From Polynucleobacter sp. MG-6-Vaara-E2 (GTDB lineage: Bacteria > Pseudomonadota > Gammaproteobacteria > Burkholderiales > Burkholderiaceae), in the NCBI RefSeq assembly GCF_018687695.1, contig NZ_CP061303.1, positions 1,443,847 to 1,507,846 on the forward strand: a stretch of 64,000 nt of DNA, written 5' to 3'. The position numbers and the translations under genes were made by a program. A model generated the notes under the pieces. That model searched no databases, was not told the DNA's origin, and saw only the letters and a list, made by a program, of their open reading frames with translations. Shown one piece after another: positions 51,046 through 60,085 of this stretch. How positions within the stretch are numbered: the first letter of the stretch is position 1; each line of letters begins with the position of its first letter.

Positions 51046-51245
51046 TTTTTGGCCTGCGTATCTTTTAATTCCTCGACTTTTAAGCCTTGCTTAACAACAC
51101 CATCACGCAATGGCTTATCGGCATAAAGATTAATGGCTAGCCAAATCGTAATTGCGCAGCCAATCATCGCGACGGCTGGCCCGCTAATTAGAAGCCAGGG
51201 CCATAACTGCTTCCACCAAGGCTTGATAGTTTGCTGTTCGGTCAT
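51042..51245 (-). CDS. ccoH: FixH-like (CcoH) small membrane protein
   Basis: 67 aa. A single membrane helix (about 15-40) after KPWWKQLWPWLLISGPAVAM, a tryptophan-rich N-terminus like the start of FixH/CcoH, followed by ADKPLRDGVVKQGLKV, but shorter than the usual roughly 150-170 aa because the periplasmic domain is missing. FixH aids cbb3 oxidase assembly and copper supply. It follows ccoG by 30 nt with AGAGG as SD. Confidence 0.7.
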   Translation of the reverse strand: MTEQQTIKPWWKQLWPWLLISGPAVAMIGCAITIWLAINLYADKPLRDGVVKQGLKVEELKDTQAKK

Positions 51246-51275
51246 TGTTATCCTCTCGATCTCTTGCTTATACGC

Positions 51276-52733
51276 TTAGCGGGGAATAATAAAAGTGGAT
51301 TTCTCATCACGCTTTCTGGCAATCATCTCATTTCCAGAAAGTTCTTGAGCAATTACATCAAAATGGATCGGGTAGTTACCTGGCTCATTTACTCCAATGG
51401 CGGTGCTCACTTTGATTGGCATTAGGAGATTGCTTGCTGGCCCTACTTCAATCTCAGACACAACTTGCCCTTGGGAGTTTAGGATTTTCAAATCCCTCAA
51501 ACCACTGGCCGTGACTTGCACTTTCATTTTATTTTCAGAGGCATTCATAATCTGAATACGATAAATATTCTCAATCCGTACACCATCAACCTCTCTTGCC
51601 AAGGCACCACGATCACGCATGACATCAACTCGCAAAGGATTTCGAGTAGCTAGCGATACCAAGAATGCCGTGGCAAGCACTGTAATGAAGGCGGTATAGA
51701 TCAATACCCGTGGGCGCAAGATATGCCGAATAGCGTTTTGATTGGATGCTCGATCCTCAACCGCCCTTTCAGTTGTATAGCGAATCAATCCTTTTGGATA
51801 ATCTACTTTCTCCATCACTTGATCACAAGCATCAATACAAGCTCCACAACCAATACACATGTACTGCATGCCATCACGAATATCAATACCAGTTGGACAG
51901 ACCTGAACACAAATACTGCAATCTACGCAATCACCCAAACCCAATGAAGCATGATCTACTGACTTGCTGCGACTACCCCTGGGCTCACCACGCACCTTGT
52001 CATAAGTCACCAAGAAAGTGTCTTTGTCGACCATGACGCTTTGAAAGCGTGCATAAGGGCACATGTATTTGCAAACTTGCTCGCGCATAAAGCCTGCATT
52101 ACCCCACGTAGCAAAGCTATAGAAACACAGCCAGAAGGTTTGCCATGGCCCAAGAGACAAATGAAGCAATGCTGATCCGAGCGTTGTAATTGGCGTGAAA
52201 TAACCAATAAAGGTAAAGCCCGTCCAGAATGCAATCAAAAGCCAAAGAAAGTGCTTAGTGATTTTGAGGCGCCACTTCCGTATTCCCCAAGGCCACTCTT
52301 CGCCATCTAAACGAATCCGTGCAAAGCGATCGCCTTCTACTTTGCGCTCGATCCACATAAAGATTTCGGTATAGACTGTTTGCGGGCATGCGTAACCGCA
52401 AAATAAGCGCCCTGCTACTGCCGTAAATAGAAATAGAGCTAAAGCAGAAAGAATCAGTAGCAGCGTTAGATAGATAATATCTTGTGGCCACAACACAAGA
52501 CCAAAGATATAAAACTTACGCTGAATTAAATCGAAGAGAACTGCTTGACGACCATTCCAGTTCACCCATGGTAAGCCATAGAACAGTAATTGAGTAGCCA
52601 AAACAAGAATAAAACGCCAGCGGGCAAAGAGTCCTGAGACTGAACGCGGATAAATCTTTCGCCGGACCTCATAAAGAGACTCCTCAATAACTTCTATCGG
52701 AATGGGCTTACCACCCGGCGAATTGCTTGACAC
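51276..52733 (-). CDS. ccoG: Cytochrome c oxidase accessory protein CcoG (FixG/RdxA)
   Basis: 485-aa membrane protein with several helices in the N-terminal half. Two 4Fe-4S ferredoxin clusters follow with motifs CVDCSICVQVCP and CIGCGACIDACD, and an Ig-like periplasmic C-terminal domain. CcoG reduces Cu(II) for cbb3 assembly. It starts at GTG 52733, 3 nt after the ccoP stop, and lacks a strong SD, suggesting reinitiation after ccoP. Confidence 0.95.
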   Translation of the reverse strand: MSSNSPGGKPIPIEVIEESLYEVRRKIYPRSVSGLFARWRFILVLATQLLFYGLPWVNWNGRQAVLFDLIQRKFYIFGLVLWPQDIIYLTLLLILSALALFLFTAVAGRLFCGYACPQTVYTEIFMWIERKVEGDRFARIRLDGEEWPWGIRKWRLKITKHFLWLLIAFWTGFTFIGYFTPITTLGSALLHLSLGPWQTFWLCFYSFATWGNAGFMREQVCKYMCPYARFQSVMVDKDTFLVTYDKVRGEPRGSRSKSVDHASLGLGDCVDCSICVQVCPTGIDIRDGMQYMCIGCGACIDACDQVMEKVDYPKGLIRYTTERAVEDRASNQNAIRHILRPRVLIYTAFITVLATAFLVSLATRNPLRVDVMRDRGALAREVDGVRIENIYRIQIMNASENKMKVQVTASGLRDLKILNSQGQVVSEIEVGPASNLLMPIKVSTAIGVNEPGNYPIHFDVIAQELSGNEMIARKRDEKSTFIIPR

Positions 52734-52736
52734 TAA

Positions 52737-53660
52737 TTACTTAGATGCTGGCTGCTTATTGTTAGACAAGCCCCAAACATAAGCAGTTAACAACTGAATC
52801 TTCTCGGGACTTAACACTTTATCCTGCGCAGGCATCATTGCCATGCGACCCTTAGTCACCGTCTCAACAATAGTTGCTTCAGAACTTCCATACAACCAAG
52901 TCTTGTCAGTTAAGTTTGGCGCACCTAATGCGATATTGCCTTTAGCATCGGCGCCATGACATGCTACGCAGTTCGCTTTAAAGACTTCTGAACCACGCGC
53001 GGCTTTCAAATCATCAGACGGCAAGCCAGATAAGCTGCGGACATAGTTCGCCACATCCACAATTTGCTTGCTATCTAATTGTGGGAATGGAGGCATTACA
53101 CCGCCACGGCCATATGTGATAGTCGTTTTGATGTTTTCAGGTGAGCCACCATATAACCAGTCGCCATCAGTCAAATTCGGGAAGCCTTTAGAACCACCGG
53201 CATCTGAACCATGGCATTGCGCACAAGAGTTCAAGAATAAACGCTGACCCATCTCACGAGCTTTAGGATCTGCAGCAATTTGCTCTATATCCATTTTCAC
53301 ATACTGAGCATAAATAGGTTTGAGCTCATCATTGGCCGTTGTCATTGACTTCATCAAAGCGCCATCAGTGCTGTAACCCAAGATACCTGGATATGAGCCC
53401 AGTCCTGGGTAGAGAACCAAATAGACCAAACCAAAAATACAAGAGATCAAGAACATCCACATCCACCAACGCGGCAATGGATTATTCAACTCGCGCAAAT
53501 CACCGTCCCATACATGACCAGTATCTGCAACATCGCCATCCGGCTTCAGTGTGACCTTTGTCTTACGTTGAGAAAGCAATAACCAGATGCACCAAACAAT
53601 ACCGACTAATGTTACTAAGGCAATATAGGCACTCCAACCAGCACCAAGAAAGTCACTCAT
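52737..53660 (-). CDS. ccoP: cbb3 oxidase diheme cytochrome c subunit CcoP
   Basis: 307 aa. Membrane helices around 10-30 and 67-85; heme motifs CAQCH at Cys146, Cys149, His150 and CVACH at Cys231, Cys234, His235. It passes electrons from CcoO or soluble cytochromes to CcoN. The start ATG overlaps the ccoQ TGA (ATGA). Length and domain order match standard CcoP. Confidence 0.97.
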   Translation of the reverse strand: MSDFLGAGWSAYIALVTLVGIVWCIWLLLSQRKTKVTLKPDGDVADTGHVWDGDLRELNNPLPRWWMWMFLISCIFGLVYLVLYPGLGSYPGILGYSTDGALMKSMTTANDELKPIYAQYVKMDIEQIAADPKAREMGQRLFLNSCAQCHGSDAGGSKGFPNLTDGDWLYGGSPENIKTTITYGRGGVMPPFPQLDSKQIVDVANYVRSLSGLPSDDLKAARGSEVFKANCVACHGADAKGNIALGAPNLTDKTWLYGSSEATIVETVTKGRMAMMPAQDKVLSPEKIQLLTAYVWGLSNNKQPASK

Positions 53661-53824
53661 GATTTATCCTTACTGAATTCATCGGGTAGATCGAACGGAA
53701 GTTCGGCGGATTCTTCATTAGCAGGCTGTCTTTTTGCAGACCAAGCCCACCAAACGATTCCTAAAAAAACTACCAAGCCAAGCACGGTAGAAATTGCTGA
53801 GAGGTAGGGAGCGATATTTTGCAT
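53657..53824 (-). CDS. ccoQ: cbb3 oxidase small subunit CcoQ
   Basis: 55 aa (ATG 53824, TGA 53657). One membrane helix (about 9-28, ending VWWAWSAKR) and an acidic C-terminus, the usual CcoQ/FixQ layout. It stabilises the complex. It lies 19 nt after ccoO and overlaps ccoP by ATGA. Confidence 0.9.
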   Translation of the reverse strand: MQNIAPYLSAISTVLGLVVFLGIVWWAWSAKRQPANEESAELPFDLPDEFSKDKS

Positions 53825-53843
53825 ATGTCTCAGTTGCTAAGAA

Positions 53844-54494
53844 CTACTTAGCAACCACCTCATCAACAATGATGTATCTACGGTTAATACCAAGACCTTG
53901 AAGATATGCAACCAAGGCATCTAACTCAGTCTTACCTTCTAGCTCTTTTGGCGCGTTTGCAATCTCTTCGTCGGTATAAGGAACACCTAAACGACGCATT
54001 GCTACCATATGAGATTGAATCGAGCTCGCATCTGCAGCATTCTTAGCAAGATAGGGATATGCGGGCATATTTGATTCAGGCACTACATCACGTGGATTAT
54101 TTAAGTGAATTTGATGCCATGCATCTGAGTAGCGACCGCCTACGCGCGCTAAATCTGGACCGGTACGTTTACTACCCCATAGGAATGGATGATCAAATAC
54201 AGATTCACCAGCCAAGGAGTAAGGGCCATAACGCTCTACTTCTGAACGTAGCGTACGAATCTGTTGTGAATGGCAACCCAAACAACCTTCGCGCTGATAG
54301 ATATCGCGGCCAGCTAAGCGAAGTGCCGAGTAAGGCACTACACCTGGGCTAGGCTCCGTTGTGGAATGCTGGAAAAACAATGGCACGATCTGCACTAAAC
54401 CTGCAATCGATATTGCAGCAATAGTAGCGATAATCAACCAACCAGCATTACGCTCGAGTGTTTCGTGGGAGAAAAAGCGACGTTGTTCTGACAT
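53844..54494 (-). CDS. ccoO: cbb3 oxidase monoheme cytochrome c subunit CcoO
   Basis: 216 aa. N-terminal membrane anchor (about 18-40); heme c motif CLGCHSQQ with Cys71, Cys74 and His75; later ESNMPAYPYL with the axial Met. It accepts electrons from CcoP and delivers them to CcoN. It starts 10 nt after the ccoN stop. Confidence 0.97.
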   Translation of the reverse strand: MSEQRRFFSHETLERNAGWLIIATIAAISIAGLVQIVPLFFQHSTTEPSPGVVPYSALRLAGRDIYQREGCLGCHSQQIRTLRSEVERYGPYSLAGESVFDHPFLWGSKRTGPDLARVGGRYSDAWHQIHLNNPRDVVPESNMPAYPYLAKNAADASSIQSHMVAMRRLGVPYTDEEIANAPKELEGKTELDALVAYLQGLGINRRYIIVDEVVAK

Positions 54495-54504
54495 GTTCTT
54501 ATCC

Positions 54505-55947
54505 TTAATGAGCGGCGATGGACGCTTGTGGAATGGGAGCGTCTATAAATTTTTTGTTAATCACAGTTTTGTAGACGTTGTAAGCCATCAACAACATACC
54601 GCCCAAGTAGCACAGGCCGCCTAGCAAACGAATGACATAGAAAGGATAGGTAGCCTTTACTGACTCCACAAAGCTATAAGTCAAAGTACCATCTGGCTCG
54701 AATGCTCTCCACATCAAACCTTGCATCACACCTGCAATCCACATGGCAGCGATATAAATGACCACACCAATCGTTGCAATCCAGAAGTGCAATTCAATTA
54801 ATTTGGTGCTGTACATATCTTTTTGACCTACCAAGCGTGGGATCAAGTAGTACAAAGAACCAATCGTGATCATGGCAACCCAGCCTAGAGCACCTGAATG
54901 AACGTGACCGATAGTCCAGTCTGTGTAATGTGACAGGCTGTTTACTGTCTTGATTGACATCATCGAGCCTTCGAAAGTCGACATACCGTAGAAAGACAAG
55001 GCTACTACCAAGAATTTTAAGATTGGGTCACGACGCAACTTATGCCATGCGCCAGATAAAGTCATGATGCCGTTAATCATGCCGCCCCATGATGGCGCCA
55101 ACAAGATTAGTGAGAACACCATTCCTAAAGACTGAGTCCAGTCAGGCAATGATGTGTGTTGTAAATGGTGAGGACCTGCCCACATGTATGTGAAGTTCAA
55201 AGCCCAGAAGTGAACAATAGATAAACGATAGGAGTAGATCGGACGCTCAGCTTGTTTTGGAATGAAGTAATACATCATGCCCAAGAAGCTAGTGGTCAAG
55301 AAGAAGCCCACTGCATTATGTCCATACCACCACTGAATCATCGCATCTTGTGCGCCAGAGTAAGCTGAATAAGACTTGAAGAGACTTGCAGGCATTTCAA
55401 TATTGTTTACGATATGCAAAACTGCAATCGTCAAAATATAGGCACCGAAGAACCAATTTGATACATAAATATGTTTAGTCTTACGTTTGATCACGGTACC
55501 AAAGAAAACGACTGCATAAGCGACCCAAACAACAGTAATCAATAAATCGATTGGCCACTCAAGTTCAGCGTACTCTTTAGAAGTTGTAATACCTAATGGC
55601 AAAGTGATTGCAGCAGAAACAATGACTGCCTGCCAGCCCCAGAAAGTAAATGCTGCCAACTTGTCACAGAAGAGGCGCACCTGGCAGGTTCTTTGCACAA
55701 TGTAGTAGGAAGTAGCAAATAATGCTGAACCACCAAAGGCAAAAATGACTGCATTGGTGTGCAATGGACGTAAACGACCATAGCTAAGCCAAGGAATATT
55801 GAAAGTGATTTCAGGCCAAATGAGTTGCGCCGCCAGAATGACCCCGACGAGCATGCCAACGATTCCCCAAAGCACGGTAACGATGGCAAATTGGCTGACA
55901 ACCTTGTAATTGAAGTTATCTTGATTACTCCCCACGGTAAGTCCCAT
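54505..55947 (-). CDS. ccoN: cbb3 oxidase catalytic subunit I CcoN
   Basis: 480-aa heme-copper oxidase subunit I of about 12 helices with the binuclear heme b3-CuB site. Family segments: LRPLHTNAVIFAFGGSALFA (heme ligand), WWYGHNAVGFFLTT (CuB His and cross-linked Tyr) and HYTDWTIGHVHSGALGW. I start at ATG 55947, with SD GGAG 7 nt upstream, not at the frame's first codon at 56019. A consensus FNR box lies 83 nt upstream, so expression should rise at low oxygen. Confidence 0.97.
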   Translation of the reverse strand: MGLTVGSNQDNFNYKVVSQFAIVTVLWGIVGMLVGVILAAQLIWPEITFNIPWLSYGRLRPLHTNAVIFAFGGSALFATSYYIVQRTCQVRLFCDKLAAFTFWGWQAVIVSAAITLPLGITTSKEYAELEWPIDLLITVVWVAYAVVFFGTVIKRKTKHIYVSNWFFGAYILTIAVLHIVNNIEMPASLFKSYSAYSGAQDAMIQWWYGHNAVGFFLTTSFLGMMYYFIPKQAERPIYSYRLSIVHFWALNFTYMWAGPHHLQHTSLPDWTQSLGMVFSLILLAPSWGGMINGIMTLSGAWHKLRRDPILKFLVVALSFYGMSTFEGSMMSIKTVNSLSHYTDWTIGHVHSGALGWVAMITIGSLYYLIPRLVGQKDMYSTKLIELHFWIATIGVVIYIAAMWIAGVMQGLMWRAFEPDGTLTYSFVESVKATYPFYVIRLLGGLCYLGGMLLMAYNVYKTVINKKFIDAPIPQASIAAH

Positions 55948-56001
55948 GGTTTCTCCTTTTTTTGTGACCAAACAGCGACATAATCCAAATAGACTGGATC
56001 G

Positions 56002-56007
56002 ATTATC
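56002..56007 (-). promoter_or_regulatory. -10 element of the ccoN promoter
   Basis: On the minus strand GATAAT (56007-56002) matches the -10 consensus TATAAT at five of six positions. With a start site about 7 nt downstream (near 55995), the FNR box centre falls at about -41.5, the class II activation distance. Confidence 0.6.
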
Positions 56008-56029
56008 GAATTGGGGCACTCAGGGGGGT

Positions 56030-56043
56030 TTGATCTACATCAA
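56030..56043 (-). promoter_or_regulatory. FNR box upstream of ccoN
   Basis: TTGATGTAGATCAA on the minus strand is a full match to the FNR consensus TTGAT-N4-ATCAA. It lies 83 nt before the ccoN ATG, in the ccoS-ccoN gap. The FNR encoded in the same window has the recognition-helix residues needed to read it. Confidence 0.85.
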
Positions 56044-56115
56044 AAAGGAAGGGGCAAAATCACCAGCCACTTCCAAGATAAACCCTTAGATCAGAAATTC
56101 TCAATAAATATGTGG

Positions 56116-56295
56116 TTATTTTTGAGAGTGTTCACTAACTTTTTGGGGGGATGGAGTATCGTCATCCATCAAAATAGACTCGCCAGGACCATTGAGGTCA
56201 TCAAACTGACCACTTTTAATGGACCAATGCAGAATCCACGCCAAAAGCGCTACCAAGAGCAAAGACAGGGGGATCAAAATAAAGAGACTTTCCAT
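56116..56295 (-). CDS. ccoS: cbb3 oxidase maturation protein CcoS
   Basis: 59 aa (ATG 56295, TAA 56116). MESLFILIPLSLLLVALLAW is the typical CcoS membrane helix, followed by SGQFDDLNGPGESIL, the family signature. CcoS is required for cofactor insertion into cbb3 oxidase. It starts 9 nt after the ccoI stop, so ccoI-ccoS is one transcription unit upstream of the ccoN promoter. Confidence 0.9.
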   Translation of the reverse strand: MESLFILIPLSLLLVALLAWILHWSIKSGQFDDLNGPGESILMDDDTPSPQKVSEHSQK

Positions 56296-56304
56296 CTTGA
56301 TAGT

Positions 56305-58743
56305 CTAAGCTTTTCGCAAACGCCAAGCGTTTAAGGTTACTGCCAAAGAAGACAGGGACATGCCAATACCGGCAATCCAAGGATTTACCAACCCCAACAT
56401 TGCTGCTGGGATCGCCAATAGGTTATAAATCAGCGCCCACCATAAGTTCTCTTTAATGATGGTCTGTGTTTTATCAGCAAGTGCCAAAGTTTTTGCCAAA
56501 GGCTCAAGTGAGCTTGCGGTCAAGATTGCATCTGCCCCAGCAGCGGCAAGTGGAGCCCCCGCCCCTACTGCAATCGAGATATCTGCACGTGCCAGCAAAG
56601 GCGCATCATTAACGCCATCACCTATTGCCCAAACAAACCGTTTCTGATTTTGTAAACGCTCGATGTATTCATATTTTTCTTCAGGTGTACAGGCGCCTTG
56701 ATAACTTTCAATCCCCACATGCTTAGCCCACCAAGCAACTGTTGCAGGATCATCTCCAGAAACCAAATGAACAGCAATATTTCTAGACTTTGCTGCCTGC
56801 AATAAATTTCTTAAGCCCACTCTTGGCGTATCCAAGAATACAAAGCTAGCAATGAGGCCCTTTTCATCAGCAAGATGAACTTGACCATACTGACCCTGTT
56901 GAGCGTTCTGCCCTATACCGATCCATAAAGCACTTCCAAGGCGATATGGCCCCGCACTTAAACCTTTTCCCAGTTCATTAATTACGGAGTCATTTAAAAC
57001 AGCTGGAGATATTTTCTCCAGCTCTGCTGCACGCAATAATGAGAGTGCCAATGGATGTCTTTGCCCAGCCTCGAGAGCAAGTGCAAGTGCTAGAGCATCC
57101 TCACGAGAAAAGTCTGCGCGCAAGTTAACAATCTCTTGTAGCTCTGGCTGACCCATGGTGAGAGTACCGGTTTTATCTAAAACTAGGTCAGTTGCCTTGA
57201 CCAAGCCCTCTAAAACATGACCCCTCACAATCAACAAACCCAACTTGGTTACCGCACCCTGTGCAGCAGCCATTGCAGTAGGTACGGCAAGAGACAAAGC
57301 GCATGGACAACTTGCAACCAATACCGAAACTAATACAGTCCAAGCCTGACTCGGATCAAAGTACAACCAAATCGCCGATGAAACGAATGCGCTGAGCAAT
57401 AAAAATGCAACAAAGTAAGCAGCCCACTTTTCTGCAAGACTGACCATCACCGGCTTTGCCAATAGAGCTCGATCCAATAAAGATGCAATACCCGCTATAC
57501 GGGTAGACTGCCCTACTGCATCAATTCTCATGATGAGTGGATTCAAAATATTATGCGTTCCCGCGTAAACACGATCGCCCATTTTTTTCTCAACTGGTTT
57601 TGATTCGCCAGTTAGTAAAGACTCATCAAGAGTACTCGCGTTATCAATCAAAATGCTATCTGCTGGCACAACTTCACCAGGTGAAACACGCAATACATCA
57701 CCCGGATTGCAATTAACTACCGGCACTATTTGCACTTCTAGAGAGTCCGGATAGTTTATTAAGCGATCGCACGTTGCAGGAAGTTGTTTTGCTAATGCTT
57801 CTGCCCCACCTTGCGCATCTTGTCTTGCTAGTAGCTCTACATAACGTGCAGCCAAGATAAACGCAACAAACATCGTGATGGAGTCAAAGTAACTTTGGCC
57901 GGAGCCCCTAACTAAATTAATCGTGCCAGCGATAAAAGCCAAAGCAAGTGCTAAGGCAATAGGTACATCCATGCCCAACATATGCGTCTTCTTAACAGAT
58001 TGAATACTGCGCCATGCTGCTTGAAATATTGGCCCTGCTGAGTACACCATCACTGGCACCGTCAAAGCCCAGCTTGTCCAACCCAATAAGACCTCGAACT
58101 CCGGAGTAATATCTGCACCCACATAGGTAGGCCACGCATACATCATGACCTGCATCATGCCAAGCATTGCTACGCCAAGACGCGTTAGTAGCTGACGCTT
58201 TTCTTTTTTTGCTTTATCTAAAGCGATAGATGGCTCAAATGGCCAAGCCTCATAACCAATGCGTTCAATTTCAAAGAGCAATCTAGCCAAGCTTGTTTTT
58301 TCAGAATCAAAGTGCACCATGACTTTTTGCGTTACATAGTTAATTTGCACATCGATCACACCGACTTGTCGGCGTAAATGTTGCTCACATAACCAAACAC
58401 AAGCGGCACAACGAATTTTTTCAAGGCGCAAAGTTGTTTCTAAGCAATCCTTATCTCCACGAGGCCTTGTAAAGCGGTTACGCAACGATGGGTCATCGTA
58501 TGGTTTGAGCTTTTCTGGAATTTCATTACTAGCTAAATAAGCTGGCGGCTTATCACTGGTCCGCGCCCGGCGCGCATAGAAAACTTCTAGCCCTTCACCA
58601 TGAATAGTTTGAGCAATAGCCATGCAACCTGGACAACAGAACTGTCGCTGCACTCCCCCAAGTTCTGCTTCAATCACATCGCTAGGCAGAATACTGCTTG
58701 AGCAGTGATAGCAGATCGGCTTAATACGACTGGTCTCGTTCAT
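56305..58743 (-). CDS. ccoI: Copper-exporting P1B-type ATPase CcoI (FixI)
   Basis: 812 aa. N-terminal cysteine motif (Cys11, Cys14, Cys36, Cys37, Cys40), an HMA-like CAAC at 112-115, CPC ion site at 479-481, and phosphorylation DKTGT with Asp523; GDGVNDAPLL follows. The FixI branch delivers copper for cbb3 oxidase rather than simple resistance, and the next gene is ccoS. The ATG overlaps the stop of the MFS gene upstream (ATGA). Confidence 0.94.
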   Translation of the reverse strand: MNETSRIKPICYHCSSSILPSDVIEAELGGVQRQFCCPGCMAIAQTIHGEGLEVFYARRARTSDKPPAYLASNEIPEKLKPYDDPSLRNRFTRPRGDKDCLETTLRLEKIRCAACVWLCEQHLRRQVGVIDVQINYVTQKVMVHFDSEKTSLARLLFEIERIGYEAWPFEPSIALDKAKKEKRQLLTRLGVAMLGMMQVMMYAWPTYVGADITPEFEVLLGWTSWALTVPVMVYSAGPIFQAAWRSIQSVKKTHMLGMDVPIALALALAFIAGTINLVRGSGQSYFDSITMFVAFILAARYVELLARQDAQGGAEALAKQLPATCDRLINYPDSLEVQIVPVVNCNPGDVLRVSPGEVVPADSILIDNASTLDESLLTGESKPVEKKMGDRVYAGTHNILNPLIMRIDAVGQSTRIAGIASLLDRALLAKPVMVSLAEKWAAYFVAFLLLSAFVSSAIWLYFDPSQAWTVLVSVLVASCPCALSLAVPTAMAAAQGAVTKLGLLIVRGHVLEGLVKATDLVLDKTGTLTMGQPELQEIVNLRADFSREDALALALALEAGQRHPLALSLLRAAELEKISPAVLNDSVINELGKGLSAGPYRLGSALWIGIGQNAQQGQYGQVHLADEKGLIASFVFLDTPRVGLRNLLQAAKSRNIAVHLVSGDDPATVAWWAKHVGIESYQGACTPEEKYEYIERLQNQKRFVWAIGDGVNDAPLLARADISIAVGAGAPLAAAGADAILTASSLEPLAKTLALADKTQTIIKENLWWALIYNLLAIPAAMLGLVNPWIAGIGMSLSSLAVTLNAWRLRKA

Positions 58744-59975
58744 GAACCTGTTTTATCTACCCAACCATTGCGACGTTCATAAATCACAAACAAGACACCC
58801 CACATTACGACTGCAGCGTAAGCCCATACCCAAGCACTTTGCGAAGAGCGTGAACCTGCGATGTCCAATACAAAACCAAAAATGGCGGGGCCCATTAAAC
58901 CTCCACCAAAACCCATTAAGGAATGTAGGCCCATAGCAGCGCCCTTAATATTTTCTTGGGCATTAATCACAAGGCCCGCTGTCAATGTCGCAGAGTCAGC
59001 CATCGTAAATATAGAATGAGCGACCGCTAGACATAGAATCAACCACCAAGATTGACCAGTAGAGCTCGCAAGAGCAACCCCTAGGATGGCACTTGAAAGC
59101 ATCACAATAGTTACCCATTTTTGACGACCTACTCGTAGAGCAACCTCGTTACCCAAAATGGATGCGGGCACACCAAAGAAATTGATTATTCCGGCCAATG
59201 TGGTGATGGCTAGGAAGGAAGATTCCCCAGAAGTGGCAACACAAAAAGCTAGAAATGCAACAATCCAACTGCGCGAGGCAAACAACTCGAGAGTGTGAGC
59301 GGTATAACCAAAAATAAAGCCCGACGCTTTTTTATCCTTTAAAACCAATTTCCATTTATCTACCGGAAATAGATCTTGCAATTTAATTTTGAACGGGCCG
59401 CTCCACTTTTCATGCGCAAGTGGTGGAATCAATAAGAGCACAATTAAAAATGCAGTGAATGGTCCCAAGGCAATAATTTCAAATACATAGTGCCAACCAA
59501 GGCTATTGAGTATCCAGCCTGAACATAAATACGAAAAGCCCGTCCCGATTCCGAAGAAGGCAGTATAAAAAGCAATGTGGCGTGTTAATTCTCCAGACTG
59601 AATTCGATCTGACAAAATTTTGAGGCCTGGCATATAAGTTCCTGCTAGGCCAGCACCATTGATTGCCATAAAAAACATTGCGGTCCAAAAGTTATACGCA
59701 AGTAAGCCCATCCCCAACAGACCAGAACTTGCAGCCAATCCACCAACTAAATACACTTTGCGTGCATCTATACGGTCGGTTAATGCTGTAGCCAATGGCA
59801 CGGCAAGCATGTACCCAAAGAAAAAGGCACTAGCAATAAGACCAGACTGAAGATTACTGAGGTGCCATTCCTCTTGTAAAGGCGTAAGAACTACCGCATA
59901 ACAGGCAAAACCCAATAAGGCGCAAGTCTGCGCCATGAGCATAAGAGGGGTGTAGCCAGTTGATTTAAAGCGCAT
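58740..59975 (-). CDS. MFS transporter translationally coupled to ccoI
   Basis: 411-aa 12-helix MFS protein: FFFGYMLAVPLATALTDRIDARKVYLVG is the loop 2-3 motif, with a similar half repeat later. Its stop overlaps the ccoI start by ATGA, so it is made with the copper ATPase. In Rhodobacter the MFS protein CcoA imports copper for cbb3 oxidase, and this gene could fill that role, but the characteristic CcoA Met/His motifs are not clearly present. Substrate unproven. Confidence 0.88.
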   Translation of the reverse strand: MRFKSTGYTPLMLMAQTCALLGFACYAVVLTPLQEEWHLSNLQSGLIASAFFFGYMLAVPLATALTDRIDARKVYLVGGLAASSGLLGMGLLAYNFWTAMFFMAINGAGLAGTYMPGLKILSDRIQSGELTRHIAFYTAFFGIGTGFSYLCSGWILNSLGWHYVFEIIALGPFTAFLIVLLLIPPLAHEKWSGPFKIKLQDLFPVDKWKLVLKDKKASGFIFGYTAHTLELFASRSWIVAFLAFCVATSGESSFLAITTLAGIINFFGVPASILGNEVALRVGRQKWVTIVMLSSAILGVALASSTGQSWWLILCLAVAHSIFTMADSATLTAGLVINAQENIKGAAMGLHSLMGFGGGLMGPAIFGFVLDIAGSRSSQSAWVWAYAAVVMWGVLFVIYERRNGWVDKTGS

Positions 59976-60085
59976 AGGATATTAGTGACAACGTAAATCT
60001 ATTCTACTCGCCCAAGCCACATCCCAAATCCCCTCTGATATCGTATTAACGGCTACACTATAAAAAAATACAAAGTGGAGATAAC

